From: Oscillospiraceae bacterium
GTDB lineage: Bacteria; Bacillota; Clostridia; Oscillospirales; Oscillospiraceae
Assembly (NCBI GenBank): GCA_015067975.1
Contig: SVLK01000007.1
Span: 1 to 61,259 of the forward strand
Length of the DNA stretch: 61,259 nucleotides
Direction of reading: 5' to 3'
The position numbers and the translations under genes are program-made. A model generated the notes under the pieces. The model saw only the letters and a program-made list of their open reading frames with translations, searched no databases and was not told the origin of the DNA. Shown here piece after piece: positions 44,450 through 51,893 of the stretch. How positions within the stretch are numbered: the first letter of the stretch is position 1; every line of letters begins with the position of its first letter.

Positions 44450-45438
44450 GCGGTTTCTTCCCCGCCTTTCTGGCTTTGATCGTGGCCGCCATTCAGAACG
44501 GCACACCTCTCCTGTTCGGCACCATGGGCGAGATTTTGACGGAGAAATCCGGCAACCTCAATCTGGGTGTGGAAGGTATCATGTTCATGGGCGGCGCACT
44601 GGGTTTGGCCGGTGTGTTTTACTATGAAAAGTCCGCCGCCAATCCCAGCGGTGTGTTGGCTGTGGTCATCGCGCTGCTGTGCGCCTTCCTTGCCGGCGCG
44701 CTGGCTTCGCTGATTTTCAGCTTTTTGACCATCTCTCTGCGCGCCAACCAGAACGTGACCGGTCTTGCCCTGTCTATCTTTGGCACCGGCGTCGGCCAGT
44801 TCATCGGCGAATACATGCGCGTGCGCGAGGGCGGCTATATCGCCATCAGCAACGCGCTCAAGGGCGTGTTCCAGAACTCCCCCTTCCCCGCTGCCATGCA
44901 GCAGCTGCCTGTGGTGGGTCCCGTCCTCTTTGGCAGCAGCATTTTCTTCTACATCAGTCTGGCGCTGGCCATCGGCATGTATTTCTTCCTGAACCGCAGC
45001 CGCAAGGGTCTTTATCTGCGCAGCGTAGGTGAAAGTCCTGCCACAGCCGATGCCGCCGGCATCAACGTGATCCGCTACAAGTATGTGGCCACCGTCATCG
45101 GCGGCGGCATCAGCGCCATCGGCGGCATGGTGTATATCATGACCATCGCCGGCTGTGTGTGGAATCACGAAGGCTTGTCCGGTGTGGGCTGGCTGGCTGT
45201 GGCACTGGTCATCTTCTGCATGTGGCGTCCCCTCAATGCCATCTGGGGCAGCGTGCTGTTCGGCGCGCTGATGATCCTGTACCTGCGCCTGACCATCCCC
45301 TTCCTCCCCACGCAGCTGTATAAGATCCTGCCCTACGTGGTGACGGTACTGGTGCTGATCGTATCGAGCCTGCGCAACAAGAAGGAGAATCAGCCCCCCG
45401 CATCGCTGGGTCTGTCCTACTTCCGCGAAGAGCGCTGA
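44446..45438 (+). CDS. nucleoside-type ABC transporter permease 2
   Basis: A 330-residue permease with about eight to nine helices. TPLLFGTMGEILTEKSGNLNLGVEGIMFMGG and LRSVGESPATADAAGINVIRYKYVATVIGGGISAIGG are hallmarks of the second subunit of BMP-type importers. AAGGAGG precedes the ATG within the end of the first permease gene. It ends the operon before a strong terminator. Confidence 0.94.
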   Translation: MSGFFPAFLALIVAAIQNGTPLLFGTMGEILTEKSGNLNLGVEGIMFMGGALGLAGVFYYEKSAANPSGVLAVVIALLCAFLAGALASLIFSFLTISLRANQNVTGLALSIFGTGVGQFIGEYMRVREGGYIAISNALKGVFQNSPFPAAMQQLPVVGPVLFGSSIFFYISLALAIGMYFFLNRSRKGLYLRSVGESPATADAAGINVIRYKYVATVIGGGISAIGGMVYIMTIAGCVWNHEGLSGVGWLAVALVIFCMWRPLNAIWGSVLFGALMILYLRLTIPFLPTQLYKILPYVVTVLVLIVSSLRNKKENQPPASLGLSYFREER

Positions 45439-45447
45439 GAATTGCAT

Positions 45448-45479
45448 AAAAAAGAAGTCCCTTCCGGGACTTCTTTTTT
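45448..45479 (+). terminator. BMP operon terminator
   Basis: AAAAAAGAAGTCCC pairs with its complement across a TTCC loop and is followed by a T-run. It also faces the end of the convergent LRR gene. Confidence 0.9.
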
Positions 45480-45511
45480 TATTGCTTTTGTTGTGATATT
45501 GAATCTTACGC

Positions 45512-46588
45512 TCAGTTTTTTCGTGCTTTGTCGCAATACGGAGTAGAGAGGAAGCCTTTCGTCTGAAGCTTTTGCACCATAGGATCAAGTATTCTTCGCC
45601 ATACATGCTTAAACGCTATTACATGCCCAAATTGCTTAACAAGTTTAGGACTTATCGCATAGTAAATTCGGATAAACAATCTACCACACCAAGTTATGGC
45701 CAAAACATTATCTCGGAACCGTCGGAGTACCCAAACTTCAGGACAGTCATATGAGCCATATACCGCCGTTGCAATATAACATCCGTCATCTTGTTTTGGC
45801 ACAGGTTCTCTCACTGACAAGCATTTTGCGACATTACTATTTTTTGCTTTCCATTCTTTTGATGCATTGATTTTTTTAACAGATTCTTTATAATCCCATG
45901 TATCGCCAAAAGCATTAAAACTAATATCAGTTACGCTATCAGGAATAGTAATTGTTAGATTTTTGCAATGAAAGGCACTCGCGCAAATCGTTGTTACAGA
46001 AGGCGGAATAATTACATCGGTCAAAGGACAGTTCTCAAATGCATTATCACCTATCCACGTAACTCCATACGGTATGTCAACCTCACTTAACCCACTATCC
46101 GCGAATGTATACATCTCGATTTTTTTTAGATTCTTCGGTAATATAATTTTTTTCAGCTTCTTGCAATTTTGAAAAGCACCATCACCAATTTGTTTAATAC
46201 TATCTGGTAGGTCAACCGTTTCCAAATTTTCGCAGCAAAAAAATGCCTTGTCTCCGATTTCCACTACACCGTCAGGGATTATTACCCTTATTAATCCATA
46301 ACACGAAGAAAATGCATTATTTCCAATTCTTATAATGCCATCAGGAATGGTAACATCAATTGAAGCCCCTGTATATTTTGTTAACTCACCTGCACGAATA
46401 GTAAAGTCAGAGCTATTGGAGGAAACATTTGTAGCAGATTCCTTATTACTGCTCGCTACATTGTAACTGTTTATAGCTTTCTCAACAATATATGGCTTAC
46501 CACAATGCGGGCAGATTTCCGTCTCTCTTGAATTTTCAACTTCAAGCTTAGCTCCGCAGCTTGGACATTTAGCATACATTAATTCCAT
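45512..46588 (-). CDS. zinc-ribbon / leucine-rich repeat (LRR_5) / CFI-box protein
   Basis: A 358-residue protein. The N-terminal ribbon is CPSCGAKL...CPHCGK (residues about 8-35). Residues 65-235 hold about seven BspA-like LRR_5 repeats of the form IPDGVxxIGDxAFxxCxxLxxVxLP. The C-terminal part begins CYIATAVYGSYDCPEVWVLRRFRDN, the CFI-box-CTERM signature. There is no signal peptide. GAGAGG precedes the ATG at 46588. The gene is visibly AT-rich with AAT/ATA/TTT codons unlike its neighbours, which suggests recent acquisition. Confidence 0.88.
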   Translation of the reverse strand: MELMYAKCPSCGAKLEVENSRETEICPHCGKPYIVEKAINSYNVASSNKESATNVSSNSSDFTIRAGELTKYTGASIDVTIPDGIIRIGNNAFSSCYGLIRVIIPDGVVEIGDKAFFCCENLETVDLPDSIKQIGDGAFQNCKKLKKIILPKNLKKIEMYTFADSGLSEVDIPYGVTWIGDNAFENCPLTDVIIPPSVTTICASAFHCKNLTITIPDSVTDISFNAFGDTWDYKESVKKINASKEWKAKNSNVAKCLSVREPVPKQDDGCYIATAVYGSYDCPEVWVLRRFRDNVLAITWCGRLFIRIYYAISPKLVKQFGHVIAFKHVWRRILDPMVQKLQTKGFLSTPYCDKARKN

Positions 46589-46653
46589 ATTTTTCCTCTC
46601 ATTAGTCAACAATTATGAGTGATCTGCCCGATGAAACTTCTTTTTTATTGCTT

Positions 46654-47592
46654 TTATTCTTCGCCGAACAGGCACTTGGACAGCTTCAGGAAGATATCGT
46701 CGCGGTACTTGATCATCTCCTCGTCGCGGCCATTGGAGTAATCATAGAAACCGGCGCCGTTCTTTACGCCCAGCTTATTCTCATCGATACACTGCTGGAT
46801 CAAACCAAAGGGCTCCTTGGCATCGCACAGGTCGGGCCAGGTGTACTTGGAGATATTATAATGGATATCCAGACCGCCCAGATCGCAGGTCTCGAAAGGA
46901 CCGAAGCAGGCATAGCGGAAACCCAGTGCGTACTTCATCACATCATCGATGGCTTCGGGAGTGGCGATGCCCTGCTCCACGATATGCATGCTCTCACGCA
47001 AAATCGCCTGCTGCAACCGGTTGAGCACGAAACTGGGGGCGTCCTTGATGACCACGGGGCGCTTTTTCAGCGTCAGTGCCACCTGACGCACCACTTCGGC
47101 CGTCTCTTCGGTGGTCTTCTCACCGCGGATGATCTCAATCAGAGGAATGATATGGGGCGGGTTCATCCAGTGCATACCGGCAAAACGCTCGGGACACTTC
47201 ACGGCCTCGGCGATCTTGGTGATGCTCAGGCCGGAGGTGTTGGAGCACAAGATGGCATCGTCTGCCACCACGTCACACAGCTGACGGTAGAAAGTATGCT
47301 TCACATCCAGCTTTTCCAGAATGGCTTCCACCAGAAAATCGGTATCGCTGAGGTCGGTCAGCTCGCCGGTGAAGGCGATATGGCTCAGCAGTTCCTGCGA
47401 CTGCTCCGCCGTCAGGTTACCGGCATCCACTTCTGCCTGCTGGTTGATCTGGATCCAGCGCTGCGCCTTCTCCAGGGCGGCGGGGAACAGATCGTAGAGT
47501 TTCACATCGTAGCCGAACTTGGCAAAGGCCTGCGCCATGGAAGAGCCCATGGTACCGGCACCGGCAATGGCAATTTTCTTGATCTCACGCAT
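46654..47592 (-). CDS. 3-hydroxyacyl-CoA dehydrogenase family protein
   Basis: A 312-residue NAD-dependent dehydrogenase. The Rossmann loop is AIAGAGTMGSSMA, catalytic SNTSGLSITKIA, GMHWMNPPHIIPLIEII (catalytic His) and the C-terminal domain FVLNRLQQAILRESMHIVEQG. It could act on 3-hydroxybutyryl-CoA or another 3-hydroxy acid; the HWMNPPHIIPL form differs from the strict HFFNPA of butyrate-pathway Hbd. GGAGG precedes 47592. It follows the DUF362 gene by 14 bases, suggesting a redox partnership. Confidence 0.9.
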   Translation of the reverse strand: MREIKKIAIAGAGTMGSSMAQAFAKFGYDVKLYDLFPAALEKAQRWIQINQQAEVDAGNLTAEQSQELLSHIAFTGELTDLSDTDFLVEAILEKLDVKHTFYRQLCDVVADDAILCSNTSGLSITKIAEAVKCPERFAGMHWMNPPHIIPLIEIIRGEKTTEETAEVVRQVALTLKKRPVVIKDAPSFVLNRLQQAILRESMHIVEQGIATPEAIDDVMKYALGFRYACFGPFETCDLGGLDIHYNISKYTWPDLCDAKEPFGLIQQCIDENKLGVKNGAGFYDYSNGRDEEMIKYRDDIFLKLSKCLFGEE

Positions 47593-47606
47593 ACTTTTCT
47601 CCTCCG

Positions 47607-48722
47607 TCAAATCTTAATGAGTTCGTACTCTCTTGTACCGATGCCCAGCTTTTCACCGTGCTCCAGCGCGCTCATCCAGCAGGTATCGGGGTGCATGTGC
47701 AGGAAGTGGTCCTGTTCGTCATGATGTTCGTGGCAGCCGCACTCACACGCAGCGGTGCCGGGAATGGGCGTCTGGGCGTTCACCGCGTCCACACAGGCCA
47801 TATCCAGCGCCACAGGGTCGAAGGAGGCGAACATACCCACGTTGGGGATGATGGCCGCATCGTTCTCACTATGGCAGTCGCAGTTGGGAGAAACATCGAT
47901 GACCAGTGCAATATGGAAACAGGGGCGTCCGTCCACCACCGCCTTGGTATACTCGGCGATCTTGCGGTTGAGCACCACGGTGCTCTCGTCCCAGCCGACA
48001 ACGATGGCGTCCTGCGAGCAAAGAGCAATGCAGCGGCCGCAGCCAACACACTTATTATGGTCGATGGATGCCTTTCTATCAGTGATCGAAATGGCATCAT
48101 GGGCGCAGATCTTGGTACATACGCCGCAGCCAACACACTTTTTCTGCTTCACACTGGGCTTGCCGGCATTGTGCTGCTCCATCTTACCGGCGCGGGAACC
48201 GCAGCCCATGCCGATATTCTTCAGCGCGCCGCCGAAGCCGGCCTGCTCATGGCCCTTCACATGACTGAGGGAGATGAATACATCGGCGTCCATGATAGCG
48301 CGGCCGATTTTGGCCTCTTTCACATATTCGCCGCCTTCCACCGGCACATAAGCCTCGTCCGAGCCCTTCAGACCATCGGCAATGATCACCTGACAGCCGG
48401 TGGACAAGGGGAAGAAACCGTTGAGGTAAGCGCTGTCCAGATGGTCCAGCGCGTTCTTGCGGCCGCCTACATACAGCGTGTTGCAGTCGGTCAGGAAAGG
48501 CTTGCCGCCACGTTCTTTGACGAAATCCGCCACGGCCTTGGCCCAGTTGGGACGCAAAAACGCCAGATTGCCCGGCTCACCAAAGTGCATCTTGATGGCC
48601 ACAAACTTCTTGTCAAAATCAATCTCACCCATGCCGGCGGTCTTCATCAAACGCGTCAGCTTCTGAGGCAGATTTTCGCGGTGGTTGGTACGCATATCAG
48701 CAAAATAAACTTTTGATGCCAT
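47607..48722 (-). CDS. DUF362 protein with two 4Fe-4S clusters
   Basis: A 371-residue DUF362 protein. The N-terminal domain (AIKMHFGEPGNLAFLRP, LTDCNTLYVGGRKNALDHL, SLSHVKGHEQAGFGGALKNIGMGC) is followed by two ferredoxin motifs, CVGCGVCTKICAHD and CVGCGRCIALCSQD (about 200-245), and a His/Cys-rich tail. It is presumably an oxygen-sensitive redox protein; substrates of the family are unknown. The start at 48722 is nine bases after GGAG; two further ATG codons lie just upstream. Confidence 0.88.
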   Translation of the reverse strand: MASKVYFADMRTNHRENLPQKLTRLMKTAGMGEIDFDKKFVAIKMHFGEPGNLAFLRPNWAKAVADFVKERGGKPFLTDCNTLYVGGRKNALDHLDSAYLNGFFPLSTGCQVIIADGLKGSDEAYVPVEGGEYVKEAKIGRAIMDADVFISLSHVKGHEQAGFGGALKNIGMGCGSRAGKMEQHNAGKPSVKQKKCVGCGVCTKICAHDAISITDRKASIDHNKCVGCGRCIALCSQDAIVVGWDESTVVLNRKIAEYTKAVVDGRPCFHIALVIDVSPNCDCHSENDAAIIPNVGMFASFDPVALDMACVDAVNAQTPIPGTAACECGCHEHHDEQDHFLHMHPDTCWMSALEHGEKLGIGTREYELIKI

Positions 48723-48813
48723 AGTCATACGCTCCTTATAGGAAATCATAAATCAAGTGTATCATAATCTTCCGCTTTATGCTACAATATTTTTTAAGAA
48801 AGGAGGTGCAGCC

Positions 48814-49698
48814 ATGGCTGTTTTGACCCATACCATCACTGAGATGCAGTCCGGCTGCACCGTGCGTGACCTGTTGACGCAGCACTGGGGCGTTTCCACC
48901 TCGCTGCGCAAGGCGCTGCGTCAGCGCGAGGGAGCTATTTTATGCAACGGTCTGCCGGTGCGAATGAATGCCGTGCTGCGCGATGGCGACATCGTACAGG
49001 TGGATGTATCCGATCCTGTCGATGCAGAATCCCCTATTGTGCCGGTGGATTTCCCTTTATCCGTTTTATGGGAGGACGAGCACCTGCTGGCGGTAGACAA
49101 GCCGGCAGGCATCACCGTCCACGGCGCGGCGCTGACGGAGGAAGCTGTCACCGTGGTGGGCGCTGCCGCCCACTATTTAGGCAGCACGGCCGTGCATGTA
49201 GTGAACCGGCTGGATCGCGGCACTTCCGGCGTGATGCTGATCGCCAAAAACGGCTACATGCACCACCGCTGCATGGAACTTTTGCACACGCAGGCGCTCT
49301 ATCGGGAATACCGCGCCGTATGTGACGGCGTGCCTGCTCCGCGCTGCGGCATCATTGATGCGCCCATTGCGCGGGACACTTCTTCCCTGCTGCGCCGCTG
49401 CGTGGCGGAAGATGGGCAGCGGGCAGTGACAAAATACGAGGTGCTGCAAACCGGCAGTGGCCGCGCGTTGGTGCGGCTTTTGCCGCAGACGGGGCGTACC
49501 CACCAGCTGCGCGTGCACATGGCCCACATCGGATGCCCTCTGAGCGGTGACTGGCTGTATGGCGTGGAGAACCGCGATTTGATCGCGCGGCCTGCACTGC
49601 ACTCGTATTCACTGCACTTCACCCATCCTCTGCATGGTGAAGCGCTGGACATCACCGCACCGTTACCGGAGGACATGGCGCGATTACTTTATAAATAA
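48814..49698 (+). CDS. RluA-family pseudouridine synthase
   Basis: A 294-residue enzyme isomerising uridine in 23S rRNA or tRNA. An S4-like RNA-binding domain (about 15-75) precedes the catalytic domain with VNRLDRGTSGVMLIAK (the Asp in RLD is the nucleophile) and LVRLLPQTGRTHQLRVHMAHIGCPLSGDWLYG. Which uridine it modifies (RluD-, RluC- or YlyB-like) cannot be told. AAAGGAGG precedes the ATG. It ends at a perfect bidirectional terminator. Confidence 0.93.
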   Translation: MAVLTHTITEMQSGCTVRDLLTQHWGVSTSLRKALRQREGAILCNGLPVRMNAVLRDGDIVQVDVSDPVDAESPIVPVDFPLSVLWEDEHLLAVDKPAGITVHGAALTEEAVTVVGAAAHYLGSTAVHVVNRLDRGTSGVMLIAKNGYMHHRCMELLHTQALYREYRAVCDGVPAPRCGIIDAPIARDTSSLLRRCVAEDGQRAVTKYEVLQTGSGRALVRLLPQTGRTHQLRVHMAHIGCPLSGDWLYGVENRDLIARPALHSYSLHFTHPLHGEALDITAPLPEDMARLLYK

Positions 49699-49729
49699 AC
49701 CCCACACCTCAGGTGTGGGGTTTATTTAT
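49691..49729. terminator. palindromic bidirectional terminator
   Basis: A 19-bp perfect inverted repeat (AAATAAACCCCACACCT core) with a one-base centre spans the stop codons of the convergent RluA and XRE genes. Confidence 0.85.
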
Positions 49730-49940
49730 AAGATTTCGTTTCATCACTCAGGCCAATCAAATAATCCGCCGACAGGTCATAATAGCGACAAAGCCTGATC
49801 AAATCATCTATTTTCAGTTCTGCCCGACCGGATTCAATATGGTTATATCCCTGCTGTGATTTGTTCAGGATCTTTCCAATCTGCGCCTGTGTCAAGTCCT
49901 TATCTTCCCGAACATGCCGAAGTCTTGTGCGGTAATCCAC
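49722..49940 (-). CDS. small XRE-family transcriptional regulator
   Basis: A 72-residue single-domain HTH_3 repressor: LRHVREDKDLTQAQIGKILNKSQQGYNHIESGRAELKIDDLIRLCRYYDLSADYLIGLSD. The start is GTG at 49940 with GGGGGG upstream; an ATG further upstream has no ribosome binding site and lies beyond the promoter. It is divergent from a two-gene unit, and two identical-format palindromes in the shared promoter (49972-49990 and 49997-50015) are its probable operators. Confidence 0.88.
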   Translation of the reverse strand: MDYRTRLRHVREDKDLTQAQIGKILNKSQQGYNHIESGRAELKIDDLIRLCRYYDLSADYLIGLSDETKSYK

Positions 49941-49968
49941 AGCTGCACCCCCCTTTTGGGCAAAGAAT

Positions 49969-49996
49969 AGCATACTCATAGTTTGAGTATTGACAA
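49969..49996 (-). promoter_or_regulatory. XRE gene promoter
   Basis: On the minus strand TTGTCA (49991-49996) is followed after 16 bases by TATGCT (49969-49974). It shares its -35 region with the divergent promoter. Confidence 0.6.
49972..49990. promoter_or_regulatory. operator 1 of the XRE regulator
   Basis: The palindrome ATACTCA-N5-TGAGTAT overlaps the -10 of the XRE promoter and ends at the -35 of the divergent promoter. It has the same half-site and spacing as operator 2, centre-to-centre 25 bp. Confidence 0.7.
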
Positions 49997-50018
49997 TTAC
50001 TCAAAGATTGAGTAATAT
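49990..50018 (+). promoter_or_regulatory. promoter of the two-gene unit at 50046
   Basis: TTGACA (49990-49995) is followed after 17 bases by TAATAT (50013-50018). Operator 2 fills the spacer, the classic place for repression. Confidence 0.75.
49997..50015. promoter_or_regulatory. operator 2 of the XRE regulator
   Basis: The palindrome TTACTCA-N5-TGAGTAA lies between the -35 and -10 of the rightward promoter. Together with operator 1 it gives the consensus WTACTCA-N5-TGAGTAW. Confidence 0.7.
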
Positions 50019-50045
50019 TGATTTATTCATGAAAGGAGTGTTTTT

Positions 50046-50687
50046 ATGTCCAACTATACTCTTGCAGCAATTGAATCCGGGCTGATTACCGCACGCTATA
50101 AAAAGGAGATGTGTTTCTGGGATCAGGCGGCCGACGCATTTCGAGACGTACTGGATCTGGCCAGCAAAGCCATGGACGAGCTGGATAAGTTTAGCGATGA
50201 AGAAAAATCGGCAATCTTTAAAGCTTTTGACGAATCCGTTCACAGTATTGCTTTCTCTTATTATGTAGACGATGAGTATGCTACAGCAATCGATCTTTTG
50301 GAACGCGGTGAACCCGATTTGCTGAAAAGCAAGGTGCTCCTTGCATTGTGCTGTTGGAAAATTGGAAGAAATTTGGATGATGCTTCACAGAGAAAACACT
50401 ATTTAAGCAAAGCATTTTCTTTGGCGGAAGATGCGCTTCGCCATCAGGAAGACGCCCTCTGGCAAGAAGATCCTGACTCTATGGATACCGCTTTAATGGT
50501 TACAGGTTATTTGTTTCTCGCCGATGCGTATCGACTTGGTGCAAGCGGCACAAAGGATCTGGAGAAATCACTGGAAACCATCGAGCACGCTTTGCTCCAT
50601 GTGGAAGATGAAGATCAGAAAAGCAGCTTATTGCAGGTAAAATCAAGATATCACCGCGGCTTCTTCGGCGGTCTGGAATTCCGCTGA
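50046..50687 (+). CDS. TPR-like helical protein of unknown function
   Basis: A 213-residue, mostly helical cytosolic protein. Repeating pairs such as MCFWDQAADAFRDVLDLASKAMDEL, YYVDDEYATAIDLLERGEP and RKHYLSKAFSLAEDALRHQEDAL resemble TPR helices, ending in DLEKSLETIEHALLHVEDED. No enzyme motif is seen. AAAGGAG precedes the ATG. It is the first gene of the XRE-controlled unit and is followed after ten bases by a small Cys-rich gene. Confidence 0.72.
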   Translation: MSNYTLAAIESGLITARYKKEMCFWDQAADAFRDVLDLASKAMDELDKFSDEEKSAIFKAFDESVHSIAFSYYVDDEYATAIDLLERGEPDLLKSKVLLALCCWKIGRNLDDASQRKHYLSKAFSLAEDALRHQEDALWQEDPDSMDTALMVTGYLFLADAYRLGASGTKDLEKSLETIEHALLHVEDEDQKSSLLQVKSRYHRGFFGGLEFR

Positions 50688-50697
50688 GGAGACACAT

Positions 50698-50895
50698 ATG
50701 GCAAAAAAAGACTATATGGGACGCTGTGGGGCTTGTATCCACTGTGACTTGTCCAGCGGATATACCTCTTGCTACTCCACCTCGTTCAAGTGCACGCGGA
50801 ATAACTATACGGTGAAAGCCGACGAGAAAAGCTGCAGCCGTTTTGAACAAGCATCAGGCCGCAACAACGAAATTATCGCTAAATATGACAAGTAA
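50698..50895 (+). CDS. small Cys-rich protein
   Basis: A 65-residue protein with five spaced Cys (CGACIHC...SCY...KCT...SCSRFE), a probable zinc-binding knuckle (MGRCGACIHCDL...KSCSRFE). Similar small modules occur as orphan zinc proteins in Clostridia, but no function is assigned. GAGGAG precedes the ATG. It shares the XRE-controlled transcript with the TPR-like gene and ends at a terminator. Confidence 0.72.
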   Translation: MAKKDYMGRCGACIHCDLSSGYTSCYSTSFKCTRNNYTVKADEKSCSRFEQASGRNNEIIAKYDK

Positions 50896-50899
50896 AAAA

Positions 50900-50935
50900 G
50901 GACGCAGGTCTGTTGTAAGATCTGCGTCCTCTTTT
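50900..50935 (+). terminator. terminator of the XRE-controlled unit
   Basis: GGACGCAGGTCT pairs with AGATCTGCGTCC (one G-U) across a six-base loop, followed by TCTTTTTC. Confidence 0.88.
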
Positions 50936-50937
50936 TC

Positions 50938-50966
50938 TTTACGAACGCTTTGGGGCGTGGTATACT
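50938..50966 (+). promoter_or_regulatory. ksgA promoter
   Basis: TTTACG (50938-50943) is followed after 17 bases by TATACT (50961-50966), 27 bases before the ksgA start. Confidence 0.65.
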
Positions 50967-50993
50967 GTGGAAAAAATGACGAAGGAGTTCGGT

Positions 50994-51857
50994 ATGGATC
51001 TTTGCAACCGACATGATATTCAAGCGCTGCTGAGCCGACACGGCTTTCATTTCTCCAAGGCGCTGGGACAGAACTTTCTCATCGACGGCAGCGTGCCGCT
51101 GCGCATCGCCGAAGGGTGCGGCGCAGACAGCACCGCCGGTGTTTTGGAGATCGGTCCGGGCATCGGTCCGCTGACCCAGCAGTTGGCACAGCGCGCCGCC
51201 AAGGTGGTCAGCGTGGAGCTGGACCGTCGGCTCTATCCCGTACTGGGTGAGACTATGGCCGCGTTCGACAACTTCACGCTGGTGGAGGGTGACATCATGA
51301 AATGCGATCTCCACGCGCTGGTGGAGGAACATTTCGGCGGTTTGCGGCCCATTTTGTGCGCCAATCTTCCTTACAACATCACCACACCGCTGCTGACGCG
51401 GGTGGTGGAGAGCGGCTTATTTGACTCCGTCACGGTGCTGATCCAGAAAGAGGTGGCGCAGCGCATCTGCGCCAAACCCGGCACAGCAGATTACGGCGCG
51501 TTCTCGCTCTTGATGCAGTACTACACCGAGCCGCAGATGCTCTTCACCGTACCCAACACCTGTTTCCTGCCTGCACCCAAGGTAACTTCTGCGGTGATCC
51601 ACTGCCCCACGCGCCACGAGCCGCCGGTACAGGTGAAATCCGAATCCTCGCTGTGGCGGGCAGTGAAAGCCGGCTTTGCCCAGCGGCGCAAAACACTGGT
51701 AAACTCTCTGCAGTCCGGCTATCCACTGCCTAAGGAAGTGCTCTCCGCTGCCATCGAACGCTGCGGTCTTGCCGCCGATGTACGCGGTGAAAAGCTGAGC
51801 CTTGCCGACTACGCACGCCTCGCCGATGCATTGGATGAGGCACTGGCTGCCAGATAA
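50994..51857 (+). CDS. rsmA: 16S rRNA (adenine1518/1519-N6)-dimethyltransferase
   Basis: A 287-residue KsgA/RsmA enzyme that dimethylates two adjacent adenosines near the 16S 3' end. SAM-binding VLEIGPGIGPLTQQLA, VVSVELDRRLYPVL, and the catalytic NLPYNITTPLL motif (NLPY) are clear, with a C-terminal RNA-binding domain (KAGFAQRRKTLVNSL). GAAGGAG precedes the ATG at 50994. It is monocistronic with its own promoter and terminator. Confidence 0.96.
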   Translation: MDLCNRHDIQALLSRHGFHFSKALGQNFLIDGSVPLRIAEGCGADSTAGVLEIGPGIGPLTQQLAQRAAKVVSVELDRRLYPVLGETMAAFDNFTLVEGDIMKCDLHALVEEHFGGLRPILCANLPYNITTPLLTRVVESGLFDSVTVLIQKEVAQRICAKPGTADYGAFSLLMQYYTEPQMLFTVPNTCFLPAPKVTSAVIHCPTRHEPPVQVKSESSLWRAVKAGFAQRRKTLVNSLQSGYPLPKEVLSAAIERCGLAADVRGEKLSLADYARLADALDEALAAR

Positions 51858-51863
51858 AACATG

Positions 51864-51891
51864 AAACCGGAGTGGATATCCACTCCGGTTT
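51864..51891. terminator. bidirectional terminator
   Basis: AAACCGGAGTGG pairs with its complement across ATAT, between the convergent rsmA and FliB-like genes. Confidence 0.85.
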
Positions 51892-51893
51892 TC

